Shown: piece by piece, positions 1 to 7,358 of the stretch
How the letters are laid out: each line of letters opens with the position of its first letter
How positions within the stretch are numbered: position 1 is the stretch's first letter
Assembly (NCBI GenBank): GCA_965603515.1
Contig: CBFDDH010000008.1
Span: 3,823-67,822, forward strand
From: JAUVZL01 sp965603515
GTDB taxonomy: Bacteria; Hydrothermota; Tepidihabitantia; SM23-42
DNA: 64,000 bases
Reading direction: 5' to 3'
Translations under genes and position numbers: made by a program
Notes under the pieces: generated by a model
Seen by the model: only the letters and a program-made list of their open reading frames with translations
Databases searched by the model: none
What the model was told of the DNA's origin: nothing

Positions 1-438
1 GTACCTGTAACCTTACCACCACTACGGGCTCGATCTGGTGACATACCGCTGCTTGTAAATCATTTCATCACTGTTTTTAACGAGAAATTCGGTAAAGCTA
101 TTTCTCGGCTGTCTCAGGATGCAATGGACATCCTCATTGATTATCCCTGGCCAGGCAATGTTCGACAGCTCGAACATGCCATTGAACACGCATTTATTCA
201 CTGTACGAGCAGAACCATTCATGTTCATCACTTACCTGACGACATCAACCATAGCAACGGGGTTCTGAAACCTGCTCTTTTGAAAAATAAGACGCCATTA
301 TTAAAAATGGAACAAGATGTCATTGTTGAAACGCTACGTCAGAATAAAGGAAACCGTCGCAAGACTGCCGACACATTGGGCATTTCCCGGATCACACTCT
401 GGCGCAAGATGAAAAAACATCAAATAACCAGTGAATAG
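1..438 (+). CDS. sigma-54-dependent transcriptional activator, C-terminal part (5' truncated by window)
   Basis: The frame is open from base 1 and ends at TAG 436-438, giving 145 visible residues. The first ~60 residues match the end of the AAA+ sigma-54 interaction domain (LPPLRARSGDIPLL, then YPWPGNVRQLEH, the sensor-2 GNVRxL motif). The last ~45 residues form a Fis-type helix-turn-helix (NRRKTADTLGISRITLWRKM). Proteins of this family (NtrC/ZraR/HydG type) bind upstream enhancers and hydrolyse ATP to open sigma-54 promoters. The receiver or sensor domain lies outside the window, so the signal is unknown. The next genes encode a metal exporter, so a metal-responsive role is possible. A perfect sigma-54 promoter occurs at 23772-23787 and could be a target, but nothing here links the two directly. 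Confidence 0.93.
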   Translation, partial: VPVTLPPLRARSGDIPLLVNHFITVFNEKFGKAISRLSQDAMDILIDYPWPGNVRQLEHAIEHAFIHCTSRTIHVHHLPDDINHSNGVLKPALLKNKTPLLKMEQDVIVETLRQNKGNRRKTADTLGISRITLWRKMKKHQITSE

Positions 439-583
439 GAAAAAACCGAATCAAATAGGCTACGCGGCAAAATCTATTGATCAAAAAATGGTATGGTCAC
501 TCGTTTTATTACTTACATCCTGGACTGTGTTAGAGTATATTTGGGCATGGCGGCTCATTCCAGGACCTTATTCGATATCTTAA
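431..583 (+). CDS. 50-residue single-pass membrane protein, unknown function
   Basis: A GTG start at 431 overlaps the stop of the activator gene (GTGAATAG) and runs to TAA 581-583. The product has a basic N-terminus (VNRKKPNQ) and one hydrophobic segment at residues ~20-44 (MVWSLVLLLTSWTVLEYIWAW). It lies 6 bp before the DUF1007 gene, so it could be translationally coupled on both sides. I do not recognise a family. Small membrane proteins next to metal exporters sometimes act as accessory subunits, but that is inference. The main alternative is a chance open frame. The overlap, hydrophobic segment and tight spacing favour a real gene. Confidence 0.5.
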   Translation: MNRKKPNQIGYAAKSIDQKMVWSLVLLLTSWTVLEYIWAWRLIPGPYSIS

Positions 584-589
584 GAACTA

Positions 590-1180
590 ATGAAGAAACC
601 TTACCTCGCATTGATCGCTTTCCTTATCCCCTATTCTCTATCAAGCCATCCACATGTGTTTATTGATTATACAGTGAATTTCGTTTTTGATCAAAATGGA
701 CTTGCGGGTATTGAAACAGAATGGATCTTTGATGAAATGTATAGTAGTATGTTGATTCAGGACTATGATGTGAACAAAGATGGTAGATTCAGTAACAATG
801 AAATAATAACAACCAAACAAGATGCATTTTCAAACCTTGAAAATTATAATTACTTCATTTATCTATCGATTAACAACGAAAATTTCATGGTTAAATCTGT
901 TGAGAATTTCTCGGTGAATGTATATGATAACAAAGTTATCTATAGCTTCTTCATCCCCTGGGTCGTACCAGCAACCCTATCGTACAAGAAAATTGAAATA
1001 TGCATGTATGATGAAACATACTATGTGGATTTATTGCCGTTGGGCGACGACCCTGTTCGCTTCACTAACGAAGAATGTATTGATTACAAAGTTAAGGTTT
1101 TTGAAGATACCAAAGAATCCCGAGATTATGGCGAAATCTATCCTTATTCAATCTATCTGGAATTCAGAAGAAAAGAATGA
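590..1180 (+). CDS. DUF1007 family periplasmic protein, partner of NicO exporter
   Basis: The protein has 196 residues. A short signal peptide (MKKPYLALIAFLIPYSLSS) is followed at once by the family signature SHPHVFID, with histidines that could bind metal. An EF-hand-like acidic loop, DVNKDGRFSNNE, lies near residues 60-71. DUF1007 proteins are nearly always encoded beside NicO/RcnA-type Ni/Co transporters and are thought to be periplasmic metal-handling partners. Here the stop codon overlaps the start of the NicO gene (ATGA at 1177-1180). No clear Shine-Dalgarno precedes the ATG, which suggests coupling to the upstream small gene. The exact role of the family is not established. Confidence 0.85.
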   Translation: MKKPYLALIAFLIPYSLSSHPHVFIDYTVNFVFDQNGLAGIETEWIFDEMYSSMLIQDYDVNKDGRFSNNEIITTKQDAFSNLENYNYFIYLSINNENFMVKSVENFSVNVYDNKVIYSFFIPWVVPATLSYKKIEICMYDETYYVDLLPLGDDPVRFTNEECIDYKVKVFEDTKESRDYGEIYPYSIYLEFRRKE

Positions 1181-2085
1181 AAAAATCCAGCATCATAATA
1201 ATGATTCTCATAGCAGTTTTGGTTACCCAATCCGTTTTGTTTGCACAGGATAATCCATTTGTTTCCAAAAAACCACACGAAAAAATCGAGAAAACTACAC
1301 AATACCCGGGTTTCATCAACAAATTTCTGAAACACATATCTCTACTTCAACGTAGGCTTAATCAAAGAATTACCGATTTGTCTAAAGAATTAAAGGAAAA
1401 GAAATCCGCAAAGCCTATACTTATCATTCTCTTCATTGCATATATCTATGGTATGGTACATGCATTAGGACCTGGACACGGTAAGTCTGTTACATTTTCG
1501 TACTTTTTATCCGAACGTGCTCAAGTGAAGAAGGGAATTATGGTTGGTACTTTAATCGGATTTCTCCATGCGATATCTGCACTGATCCTTGTGCTCGTCT
1601 TGTATTTTATCATTCAACAGTCTTTTTTACGACCGATCGAAGATTTAAGTAGAATAATTAAATTAATAAGTTACGGGTTGATTACGCTTATAGGTCTGTT
1701 TTTGTTGTCTAAGACGATCATTGGTCTCAGGAAAGAAAAACGTACTGAAAAGAGAATTAATGGTAGCACAGTAACTACTAAGGGCATAATCCCCTTTGCT
1801 ATTGCTGTTGGTATGATCCCCTGTACTGGTGCTGTGATTGTACTCTTGTTTTCAATTTCAATGGGCATTCTGGGAATTGGTATTATCAGTACCCTGTGCA
1901 TGGCATTGGGAATGGCGACTACTATCTCTCTTGTCGGTGTGTCAACGATTCTGGCAAAAAAAGGGATAACAAAATCTATTATCAATAGGCCAAAGGTGAA
2001 TACGGTTCTGCAAACAACACTTTCTATAATTGGTGCATTGCTTATCACATTATTTGGAATTCTGCTGTTTACAAATACGCTATAA
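1177..2085 (+). CDS. NicO-family nickel/cobalt exporter
   Basis: The protein has 302 residues. A signal-like first helix is followed by a polar stretch and about six membrane segments. The family motif HALGPGHGKS (residues ~95-104) lies in the first conserved helix, and a second conserved stretch, GMIPCTGAVIVLLFS, lies near residue 212. NicO/RcnA proteins export Ni2+ or Co2+ across the inner membrane. A histidine/acidic cytoplasmic loop common in RcnA is replaced by a short basic loop (LRKEKRTEKR). The gene overlaps DUF1007 by 4 bp, so the two are surely co-expressed. Metal specificity cannot be read from sequence. No clear terminator follows. Confidence 0.88.
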   Translation: MKKSSIIIMILIAVLVTQSVLFAQDNPFVSKKPHEKIEKTTQYPGFINKFLKHISLLQRRLNQRITDLSKELKEKKSAKPILIILFIAYIYGMVHALGPGHGKSVTFSYFLSERAQVKKGIMVGTLIGFLHAISALILVLVLYFIIQQSFLRPIEDLSRIIKLISYGLITLIGLFLLSKTIIGLRKEKRTEKRINGSTVTTKGIIPFAIAVGMIPCTGAVIVLLFSISMGILGIGIISTLCMALGMATTISLVGVSTILAKKGITKSIINRPKVNTVLQTTLSIIGALLITLFGILLFTNTL

Positions 2086-2191
2086 GATAAATCGGCTAAC
2101 TACAAGAGAGTAGGGCACCCCGGTGAAGATATGTAACGGTGTATGAGAGTGTCGGAGTGACGGAGAAGCCACAAACACCTAAAATCCAAAA

Positions 2192-2241
2192 TGCCTAAAC
2201 CCCGTTAGATGTGTACTATCTAAACGTGGTAAATGCCTAAA
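2192..2241 (-). repeat. inverted-repeat arm A flanking nrdD-perR
   Basis: Read on the minus strand, this ~50 bp sequence is nearly the same as 5578-5627 on the plus strand, with about five differences. Both carry TTAGGCATTTA, then CGTTTAGATAGTACACATCT, then GGGTTTAGG. The inner part TTAGAT-N7-ATCTAA is itself a hairpin. The two arms sit on either side of nrdD and perR. Confidence 0.8.
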
Positions 2242-2301
2242 GACAAGCAAATACCCAGATGATTAAAGAAACTAACGCTATTGATGATCTGAATTCCATC
2301 C

Positions 2302-2398
2302 CGCACTTTCAGCAAAAGTGCGTGGATCCCTTCCAGTCCGACATGCTTTGTGGCGGACTCCTTTCCATACTCTGCATCACTTCCAATCCGTTAGGATT
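2302..2398 (+). other. cluster of three short hairpins, possible structured RNA or repeat
   Basis: Three consecutive inverted repeats occur: CGCACTTT/AAAGTGCG at 2302-2322 (8 bp stem, about 4-5 nt loop), AGTCCG/CGGACT at 2335-2359, and AATCC/GGATT at 2385-2398 (4 nt loop). None is followed by a T run, so they are not ordinary terminators. Function is unknown. Confidence 0.4.
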
Positions 2399-2480
2399 CA
2401 AAGATTCCAATAACTTAGGTACTTAATTACTCAATAACTGTCGCTGTATTAGGCGAAAAGACTGGATTCCCTGGTCCGTT

Positions 2481-2516
2481 GATCCCTTCGACATATAACC
2501 CAGGACTACAGCAAGT
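2481..2516 (+). repeat. dispersed intergenic repeat, copy 1
   Basis: The sequence GATCCCTTCGACATATAACC followed by CAGGACTACAGCAAGT matches 41358-41393 at about 33 of 36 positions. Both copies are intergenic and are preceded within ~20 bp by CTGGATT. No open frame spans either copy. Confidence 0.7.
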
Positions 2517-2666
2517 TAGAGGATGCCAGAGAATGACTCTACGAAACCGGATTTCCAGGTCGGGCGACTACAAAAACACGTTAAGTATTAAAATTTTTGT
2601 AATTCTGGATGATTTTTTTCATCCTCGCCTATCGCAAACCGTTGCAATACTTGCTTAAATTAACTC

Positions 2667-2694
2667 TTGACAAATGCTGGTTTTTGATTATAAT
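2667..2694 (+). promoter_or_regulatory. sigma-70-type promoter of nrdD
   Basis: TTGACA at 2667-2672, a 16 bp spacer, and TATAAT at 2689-2694: both hexamers are perfect consensus. The predicted start of transcription is near 2700, leaving a ~100 nt leader before nrdD. The -10 box lies inside a PerR-like box. Confidence 0.8.
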
Positions 2695-2719
2695 GATTAC
2701 ATATTTAAAATGATTACAA
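2688..2719 (+). promoter_or_regulatory. two tandem PerR/Fur-family-like operator boxes over the nrdD promoter
   Basis: Box 1, TTATAATGATTACAT (2688-2702), and box 2, TTAAAATGATTACAA (2705-2719), each match the known PerR box TTATAATnATTATAA at 12 of 14 fixed positions. They lie 17 bp apart and cover the -10 and start site, where a bound repressor would block transcription. A PerR-like gene follows nrdD. Binding is inferred. Confidence 0.6.
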
Positions 2720-2800
2720 GAAATAGGGTATTAAAAAATGGCATGAATAAGCGGAAATTCTTTTCTGATTTATTGAATATATCAATAAAGGGAGGATGGT

Positions 2801-4888
2801 TTGTTCAAAAAGATTAAAAAAAGAGATGGTAGAATAGCAAAATTCGATGCACAAAAAATCACAGATGCGATAGCCAAAGCTGGTGCAGCTACTAATGAAT
2901 TCGATACGGAAATAGCAGAAAAACTCACTCTCAAAGTTCTGAATTTGGCTCAGCAAGCTATTCCCCACAAAATACCAACAGTTGAGGGCATTCAGGATAC
3001 TGTTGAGGAAATTTTATTGTCTTCTCCTTACCGCAAGACTGCCAGGGTTTATATTATTTATCGAGATCAACATGCACGAATCAGAGATATCACTTCTAAG
3101 GCAAATGTTAACATAGTTGACCAGTATTTAGAACAAATTGACTGGCAGGTTAATGAGAATAGCAATATGACGTTCTCATTACAGGGATTAAACAATTATA
3201 TTTCTTCAGAGGTCAGCAAAGTATATTGGTTGAATAAAATCTATCCCGCCCAGATAAGAGAAGCTGACACCAACGGCGATTTTCATATTCATGATTTGAA
3301 TATCCTGTCTGTTTACTGCGTTGGATGGGATTTGTATGACCTCTTGACACAAGGATTCAAAGGCGTAACAGGAAAGGTGGAGAGTGCACCAGCCAAACAT
3401 TTCAGAAGTGCATTAGGACAAGTAGTCAATTTCTTCTACACTCTACAGGGTGAAGCTGCTGGTGCTCAGGCATTCTCCAATTTTGATACACTCCTGTCGC
3501 CATTCATAAAATATGATAAACTGAATTATAAAGAAGTGAAACAAGCCCTACAGGAATTTATTTTCAATGTAAATGTACCTACCAGGGTTGGTTTCCAGTC
3601 TCCATTCACTAACATTACATTGGATTTAACAGCTCCCAAATACTATACTGACCAGGGTGTTGTTATTGGAGGCAAAGTGCAAGTTGCAACCTATAAAGAT
3701 TTCCAGAAAGAAATGAACACATTCAATAAAGCCCTTTTTGAAGTAATGATGGAAGGTGATGCTAAGGACAGAGTGTTTACTTTTCCGATCCCCACTTATA
3801 ATATCACCAAGGATTTTGACTGGGATAATCCTGACTTAAATGGATTATGGCAGATGACTGCCAAATATGGAGTACCTTATTTCTCTAATTTCATAAACTC
3901 CGACATGAAACCAGAAGACACAAGGTCAATGTGCTGTCGTTTGAGAATAGACAATAGAGAACTAACAAAAAGAGGTGGTTCGCTTTTTGGTTCTAGCCCC
4001 TTAACCGGATCAATCGGTGTAGTTACGGTCAATATGCCAAGACTTGGGTATTTATCCAAAAATGAAAATGAGTTTATAGAAAGATTGAAAAAACTGATGA
4101 CTATAGCGAAAGAAAGCTTAGAAATAAAAAGAAAAGTCCTTGAAAGTTTCACAGAGAAAGATCTCTATCCATATGCAAAATTCTATTTAAGAAATGTTAA
4201 AAAGCGTTTCAATGAATACTGGAAAAATCACTTTTCAACAATTGGATTGATTGGAATGAATGAGGCTTGTCTGAACCTATTTGGAGAAAATATCGCTACG
4301 AAAGAATCACAAGCATTCACGTTAAGGATCTTAGATTTTATGAGGAACAAACTAATAGAATTCCAAAAGGAAACTGGCAATAATTACAATCTTGAAGCAA
4401 CACCTGCTGAAGGCACAGCCTATCGGTTAGCAAAGCGCGACAAAACAAAATACCCCCAGATCATCTGTGCAAACGAAGAAGAATACAAAAGAGACGCTGA
4501 ACCGTTCTACACAAATTCTACCCAATTGCCAGTAAATTTCACGGATGATATCTTTGAAGCCATTGAATTGCAAAATGAGATTCAAACCAAATACACAGGA
4601 GGAGTAGTGCTCCATGTCTTTGCCGGTGAAAGCGTTAACGACTATAATACAGCTAAGGTCTTAGTCCGCAAGATCTGCGAAAACTATCATTTACCCTATT
4701 TGACTTTTACACCTACTTTCAGTGTTTGCCCGAGTCATGGTTATTTATCAGGAGAGCATAGTAACTGTCCGAAATGTGGTTTGGAGTCTGAGATTTACTC
4801 ACGTGTAGTAGGCTACCTCCGACCGGTAAAACAATGGAACGAAGGAAAGAAACAGGAGTTCGAATTAAGAAAAACGTTCAGGACATAA
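2801..4888 (+). CDS. nrdD: anaerobic ribonucleoside-triphosphate reductase, class III
   Basis: The protein has 695 residues, a usual length for the family. It reduces ribonucleoside triphosphates to deoxy forms by a glycyl radical and works only without O2. The start is TTG 2801, with GGGAGGA 6-8 bp upstream, and the N-terminus MFKKIKKRDGRIAKFDAQKI is the normal beginning of an ATP-cone domain (residues ~1-95). The catalytic barrel follows. Near the C-terminus are a zinc site (CPSHGY, then CPKC, residues ~640-660) with His in one of the usual Cys positions, and the glycyl radical motif RVVGYLRPV with the glycine at about residue 671. No nrdG activase gene is in the window. A strong promoter with PerR-like boxes lies upstream, and a perR-like gene follows. 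Confidence 0.97.
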   Translation: MFKKIKKRDGRIAKFDAQKITDAIAKAGAATNEFDTEIAEKLTLKVLNLAQQAIPHKIPTVEGIQDTVEEILLSSPYRKTARVYIIYRDQHARIRDITSKANVNIVDQYLEQIDWQVNENSNMTFSLQGLNNYISSEVSKVYWLNKIYPAQIREADTNGDFHIHDLNILSVYCVGWDLYDLLTQGFKGVTGKVESAPAKHFRSALGQVVNFFYTLQGEAAGAQAFSNFDTLLSPFIKYDKLNYKEVKQALQEFIFNVNVPTRVGFQSPFTNITLDLTAPKYYTDQGVVIGGKVQVATYKDFQKEMNTFNKALFEVMMEGDAKDRVFTFPIPTYNITKDFDWDNPDLNGLWQMTAKYGVPYFSNFINSDMKPEDTRSMCCRLRIDNRELTKRGGSLFGSSPLTGSIGVVTVNMPRLGYLSKNENEFIERLKKLMTIAKESLEIKRKVLESFTEKDLYPYAKFYLRNVKKRFNEYWKNHFSTIGLIGMNEACLNLFGENIATKESQAFTLRILDFMRNKLIEFQKETGNNYNLEATPAEGTAYRLAKRDKTKYPQIICANEEEYKRDAEPFYTNSTQLPVNFTDDIFEAIELQNEIQTKYTGGVVLHVFAGESVNDYNTAKVLVRKICENYHLPYLTFTPTFSVCPSHGYLSGEHSNCPKCGLESEIYSRVVGYLRPVKQWNEGKKQEFELRKTFRT

Positions 4889-4889
4889 A

Positions 4890-4904
4890 TTATGATTATT
4901 ACTA
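4890..4904 (+). promoter_or_regulatory. PerR-like box upstream of perR
   Basis: TTATGATTATTACTA matches the PerR consensus at 11 of 14 fixed positions and resembles the two boxes before nrdD. It lies ~60 bp before perR, next to a possible -10 (TACAAT 4911-4916). This would fit autoregulation, but the -35 is weak and the box is a poorer match than the nrdD pair. Confidence 0.35.
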
Positions 4905-4961
4905 CATGTATACAATCTTTGTTCTTGCTCCAGTCATCAGGCTGATTATGCGGAGTTCATA

Positions 4962-5414
4962 ATGAAAAGAATATCAGATATGAAGAAATTGGAAAATATC
5001 TTGACGAAAATAGACTTGAAACCGACATATCAACGTATAAAAGTTCTAGAATACCTGAATAAGCATATGAATAGCCACCACACTGTGGAAGTGATCTATG
5101 AAGCACTCTCCAAAAACATCCCGACAATGTCGATGACAACTATTTACAATACTCTAAATGCCTTTTTGGAAAAAGGATTGGTATCTGCTGTTACTATTAC
5201 CGGAACAGAAATTAGATATGATTTCAATACTTCTTCCCATCACCACTTTCTCTGTAAGAAATGCGGCAGAATAATAGATATTGATATTAAATGCCCTATT
5301 GCAGAAAAAAACCAAATGCATGGTCATGTGGTTGAAGAGGTACACGGCTACTTCAAAGGTCTATGTAAGGATTGTCTTAAGACCGAAAGAAATAAGAGAA
5401 TAGATGATAAATAG
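4962..5414 (+). CDS. perR: Fur-family peroxide-responsive repressor, PerR-like
   Basis: The protein has 150 residues with a winged helix (~15-85) and a C-terminal metal-binding domain. Candidate PerR regulatory metal ligands are present: a histidine at 39/40, Asp87 (in IRYDF), His93 and His95, and Asp106 (in IIDID). The acidic residue at the last position is Asp, as in PerR, rather than the Glu typical of Fur. The structural zinc site is C98-x2-C101 plus a C-terminal CKDC. The family senses H2O2 by Fe-catalysed histidine oxidation and then releases DNA. The start at 4962 has CGGAG ~7 bp upstream; ATG 4980 is an alternative. The nearby boxes suggest control of nrdD and perR. A general Fur role cannot be excluded. 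Confidence 0.85.
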   Translation: MKRISDMKKLENILTKIDLKPTYQRIKVLEYLNKHMNSHHTVEVIYEALSKNIPTMSMTTIYNTLNAFLEKGLVSAVTITGTEIRYDFNTSSHHHFLCKKCGRIIDIDIKCPIAEKNQMHGHVVEEVHGYFKGLCKDCLKTERNKRIDDK

Positions 5415-5483
5415 TAATAGGGACTTTACTTCCGTTAAGTTGGAGCATCGGTTAATCGGTGAATTGGAGAATTTGTTTTTTAT

Positions 5484-5509
5484 CTGGAGTAGGGCGTTTA
5501 CGCCCGTTA
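5484..5509 (+). repeat. 26 bp hairpin repeat, copy 1
   Basis: CTGGAGTAGGGCGTTTACGCCCGTTA contains the stem GGGCG-TTTA-CGCCC and matches 27087-27112 at all but two positions. Those two differences are paired (G-C here, A-T there), so the hairpin is kept. It lies in the gap between perR and nfu. Confidence 0.75.
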
Positions 5510-5577
5510 TGTCTTACGAACCTGCATCTCGTCCCGAGACTCGATATCAAGGGAAAGGTTCTACTCCAATAAAAATT

Positions 5578-5627
5578 CTTAGGCATTTACTCCGTTTAGA
5601 TAGTACACATCTGACAGGGTTTAGGTA
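5578..5627 (+). repeat. inverted-repeat arm B flanking nrdD-perR
   Basis: This is the partner of 2192-2241 in opposite orientation, with about 45 of 50 positions shared. It carries the TTAGGCATTTA core that recurs in other gaps of this window. It ends just before the ribosome site of nfu. The short open frame 5404-5637 that runs through it is not considered real. Confidence 0.8.
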
Positions 5628-5650
5628 CTTAACATAAAAAAGGAGGAAAC

Positions 5651-5875
5651 ATGAAAGATAAGGTCGAAAAAGTCCTAGATGAAATTAGACCAGGTCTGCA
5701 GGCAGATGGCGGTGATGTTGAGTTAGTTGATGTTACTGAAGATGGAATTGTTAAGGTGAAGCTGACCGGTGCGTGTGCTGGTTGTCCAATGAGCACCCTT
5801 ACTCTTAAAATGGCTATTGAGAAAAAATTGATAGAAAAAATTCCTGAAATAAAAAGCGTGGAACAGGTATTTTAG
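5651..5875 (+). CDS. NifU C-terminal-like Fe-S carrier
   Basis: The 74-residue protein is a stand-alone Nfu domain. The conserved motif ACAGCPMS carries the cluster-binding cysteines C42 and C45, and the N-terminus (VEKVLDEIRPGLQADGGDVELV) is typical. Nfu proteins bind a [4Fe-4S] cluster between two subunits and pass it to target enzymes. A strong AGGAGG lies 7 bp before the ATG. It stands upstream of an island rich in Fe-S and non-heme iron proteins. No promoter could be identified between the repeats and the gene. Confidence 0.93.
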   Translation: MKDKVEKVLDEIRPGLQADGGDVELVDVTEDGIVKVKLTGACAGCPMSTLTLKMAIEKKLIEKIPEIKSVEQVF

Positions 5876-6137
5876 TCGTGAAGAATGTTCATCGTTGTTC
5901 GTTATACGGCGTAGCGGCTGGTATCGTCTTGAGGCATCGTTATATGGTCAAAAAACGAAAGACTACAAACGACTAACGATACGGGCCCCGTTAAATAATG
6001 GAAACAGAACGGTACTATAAAAAGGAATACAGGCACGGCAGACCGATGAATATGCGCAAGGTTTATTATCTCTTGTCTTTAACGGGGCGGGCGGCGATGC
6101 CAAACAACTTTAAACACACGCATTGTGTAAGGTAAAC
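5876..6137. other. 262 bp gap containing an inverted-repeat element
   Basis: No gene is supported here. The main feature is the inverted repeat 5986-6087. Before it, the stretch 5882-5980 shows only short imperfect repeats (TCGTT/AACGA). ACACGCATTGTGT at 6117-6129 is a small palindrome just before the metal permease gene and could be an operator, though no known site is matched. Confidence 0.5.
5986..6087. repeat. inverted-repeat element with CCCCGTTA ends, copy 1
   Basis: CCCCGTTAAA (5986-5995) and TTTAACGGGG (6078-6087) form perfect 10 bp terminal inverted repeats around ~80 bp with no gene. The element at 46006-46084 has the same terminal octamer. This looks like a small non-autonomous (MITE-like) element or a large hairpin. 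Confidence 0.55.
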
Positions 6138-7358
6138 ATGCTTGATACTTTTCTCAACATCCTCATCGAAATATGGCATCTGCTGCTTATAGTAAGTCCT
6201 TGGCTCTTACTCGGATTGCTTATTGCTGGGATTGTCCATTCATTCATCGGTGAGGAGTTCATCCGACGCCACCTGGGCGGTTCTGGTCTTATCCCAGTAT
6301 TGAAATCAACAGTATTCGGCATTCCACTCCCTGTTTGTTCCTGTGGTGTGATTCCTATTGCTGCAGGTTTAAGAAAAGATGGCGCCTCCAAAGCATCAAC
6401 AATGGCATTCCTCGTGTCCACACCAACAACTGGTATTGATTCCCTATTTGTAACCTATGCTTTTCTCGGAAGTATCTACATGATTGCAAGACCGTTAGCA
6501 GCCCTTGCTGCAGGATTATTCATTGGTGTGTTGGTACACTCTACAGAAAAAGAAGAAGTGCCTAAACTCTCTGAACATGGTTCGCATGCCAGTATGACCA
6601 TACTCGAAAGAATAAAACAGACATTTAACTATGGATTCAGAATCTTGCCAGAGGATATCGGGAAAACCCTTCTTCTTGGTGTCATAGCCGGTGGTGTGTT
6701 AACTGCAGCACTACCAAAAGATATTGCGAGCGTTTACCTCTCAAACCCCCTCATTGCCTATCCATTGATGTTGGTTATTTCTATCCCTTTGTATATTTGT
6801 GCTATTGGTGCTGTGCCGATCGCTGCAGCGCTTTTATTAAAGGGCTTGGTGCCTGGTGCTGCACTGACATTTCTCATTGCTGGACCAGCAACCAATACAA
6901 TAACAATCGCATTTGTTGGGAAAAAACTGGGCAGAAAGATTCTAATACTATACCTGATCGCCATCATTAGTATCGCTATCATTTTTGGAATACTCTTCGA
7001 TCTCATTACACAAGGCTTCAAGATGCAACATATCCTCTCCCCAGGTGAAAAACTGCCCTATATGCTCCAGTTCGTGTCTACACTTCTTATTCTTATGATT
7101 ATTGGCCTTACTGTTGTAAAAAGAAAAATCAGAGGGTCTGAAATGGACTATTCCTTTTATGTACCCAATATGACCTGTAAACATTGTCAGATGACAATTG
7201 AACAGGCATTGAAAAAAGTTCCAGGGATCAAGAAAGTCGAGGTTCATCTCGATGAAAAATTGATAAAAGTCGATGGCGAAATTGATGAGGAAACTGTGGC
7301 AAAACAGATACAAGATGCTGGCTATGATGTTGAAAAGAAACAAGGAGGTAAATCATGA
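6138..7358 (+). CDS. SO_0444-type copper/zinc efflux permease with C-terminal HMA domain
   Basis: The protein has 406 residues from ATG 6138 (AAGG 6 bp upstream); an in-frame TTG at 6123 is possible but less likely. The N-terminal ~330 residues form a multi-pass permease of the DUF318/ArsP-like superfamily with the repeated motifs PVCSCGVIPIAAGL and AIGAVPIAAALL, and later GPATNTITI. The C-terminal ~65 residues are a heavy-metal-associated domain with MTCKHC (C347, C350). This layout matches the SO_0444 family of Cu/Zn efflux transporters. The stop overlaps the rubrerythrin start (ATGA), so metal export and oxidative defence are co-expressed. The exact metal is unknown. Confidence 0.85.
   Translation: MLDTFLNILIEIWHLLLIVSPWLLLGLLIAGIVHSFIGEEFIRRHLGGSGLIPVLKSTVFGIPLPVCSCGVIPIAAGLRKDGASKASTMAFLVSTPTTGIDSLFVTYAFLGSIYMIARPLAALAAGLFIGVLVHSTEKEEVPKLSEHGSHASMTILERIKQTFNYGFRILPEDIGKTLLLGVIAGGVLTAALPKDIASVYLSNPLIAYPLMLVISIPLYICAIGAVPIAAALLLKGLVPGAALTFLIAGPATNTITIAFVGKKLGRKILILYLIAIISIAIIFGILFDLITQGFKMQHILSPGEKLPYMLQFVSTLLILMIIGLTVVKRKIRGSEMDYSFYVPNMTCKHCQMTIEQALKKVPGIKKVEVHLDEKLIKVDGEIDEETVAKQIQDAGYDVEKKQGGKS

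Larger units (their letters stand above)
2086..2800. other. 715 bp gene-free region with hairpins, dispersed repeats and the nrdD promoter
   Basis: No convincing gene was seen on either strand. The stretch holds one arm of an inverted repeat pair (2192-2241), a run of three close hairpins (2302-2398), one copy of a dispersed ~36 bp repeat (2481-2516), and at its 3' end a consensus promoter with two PerR-like boxes (2667-2719) followed by a ~100 nt leader of nrdD. The leader contains no riboswitch that I recognise. The density of short hairpins suggests either a structured RNA or an accumulation of short repeats. Confidence 0.7.

Noticed and set aside
1671..2048. 125-residue open frame on the minus strand
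   Set aside because: It lies fully inside the NicO exporter gene and follows its codon pattern in reverse.
2302..2600. tRNA or known riboswitch before nrdD
   Set aside because: The hairpins do not fold as a cloverleaf, there is no T-loop GTTCRA in place, and no riboswitch core was recognised.
5404..5637. 77-residue open frame overlapping the end of perR
   Set aside because: It runs through the hairpin repeat and the inverted-repeat arm, has no ribosome site and no recognisable protein pattern.
6123..6137. TTG start for the SO_0444-type permease
   Set aside because: It adds only five residues and lacks a ribosome site; ATG 6138 has AAGG at good distance.
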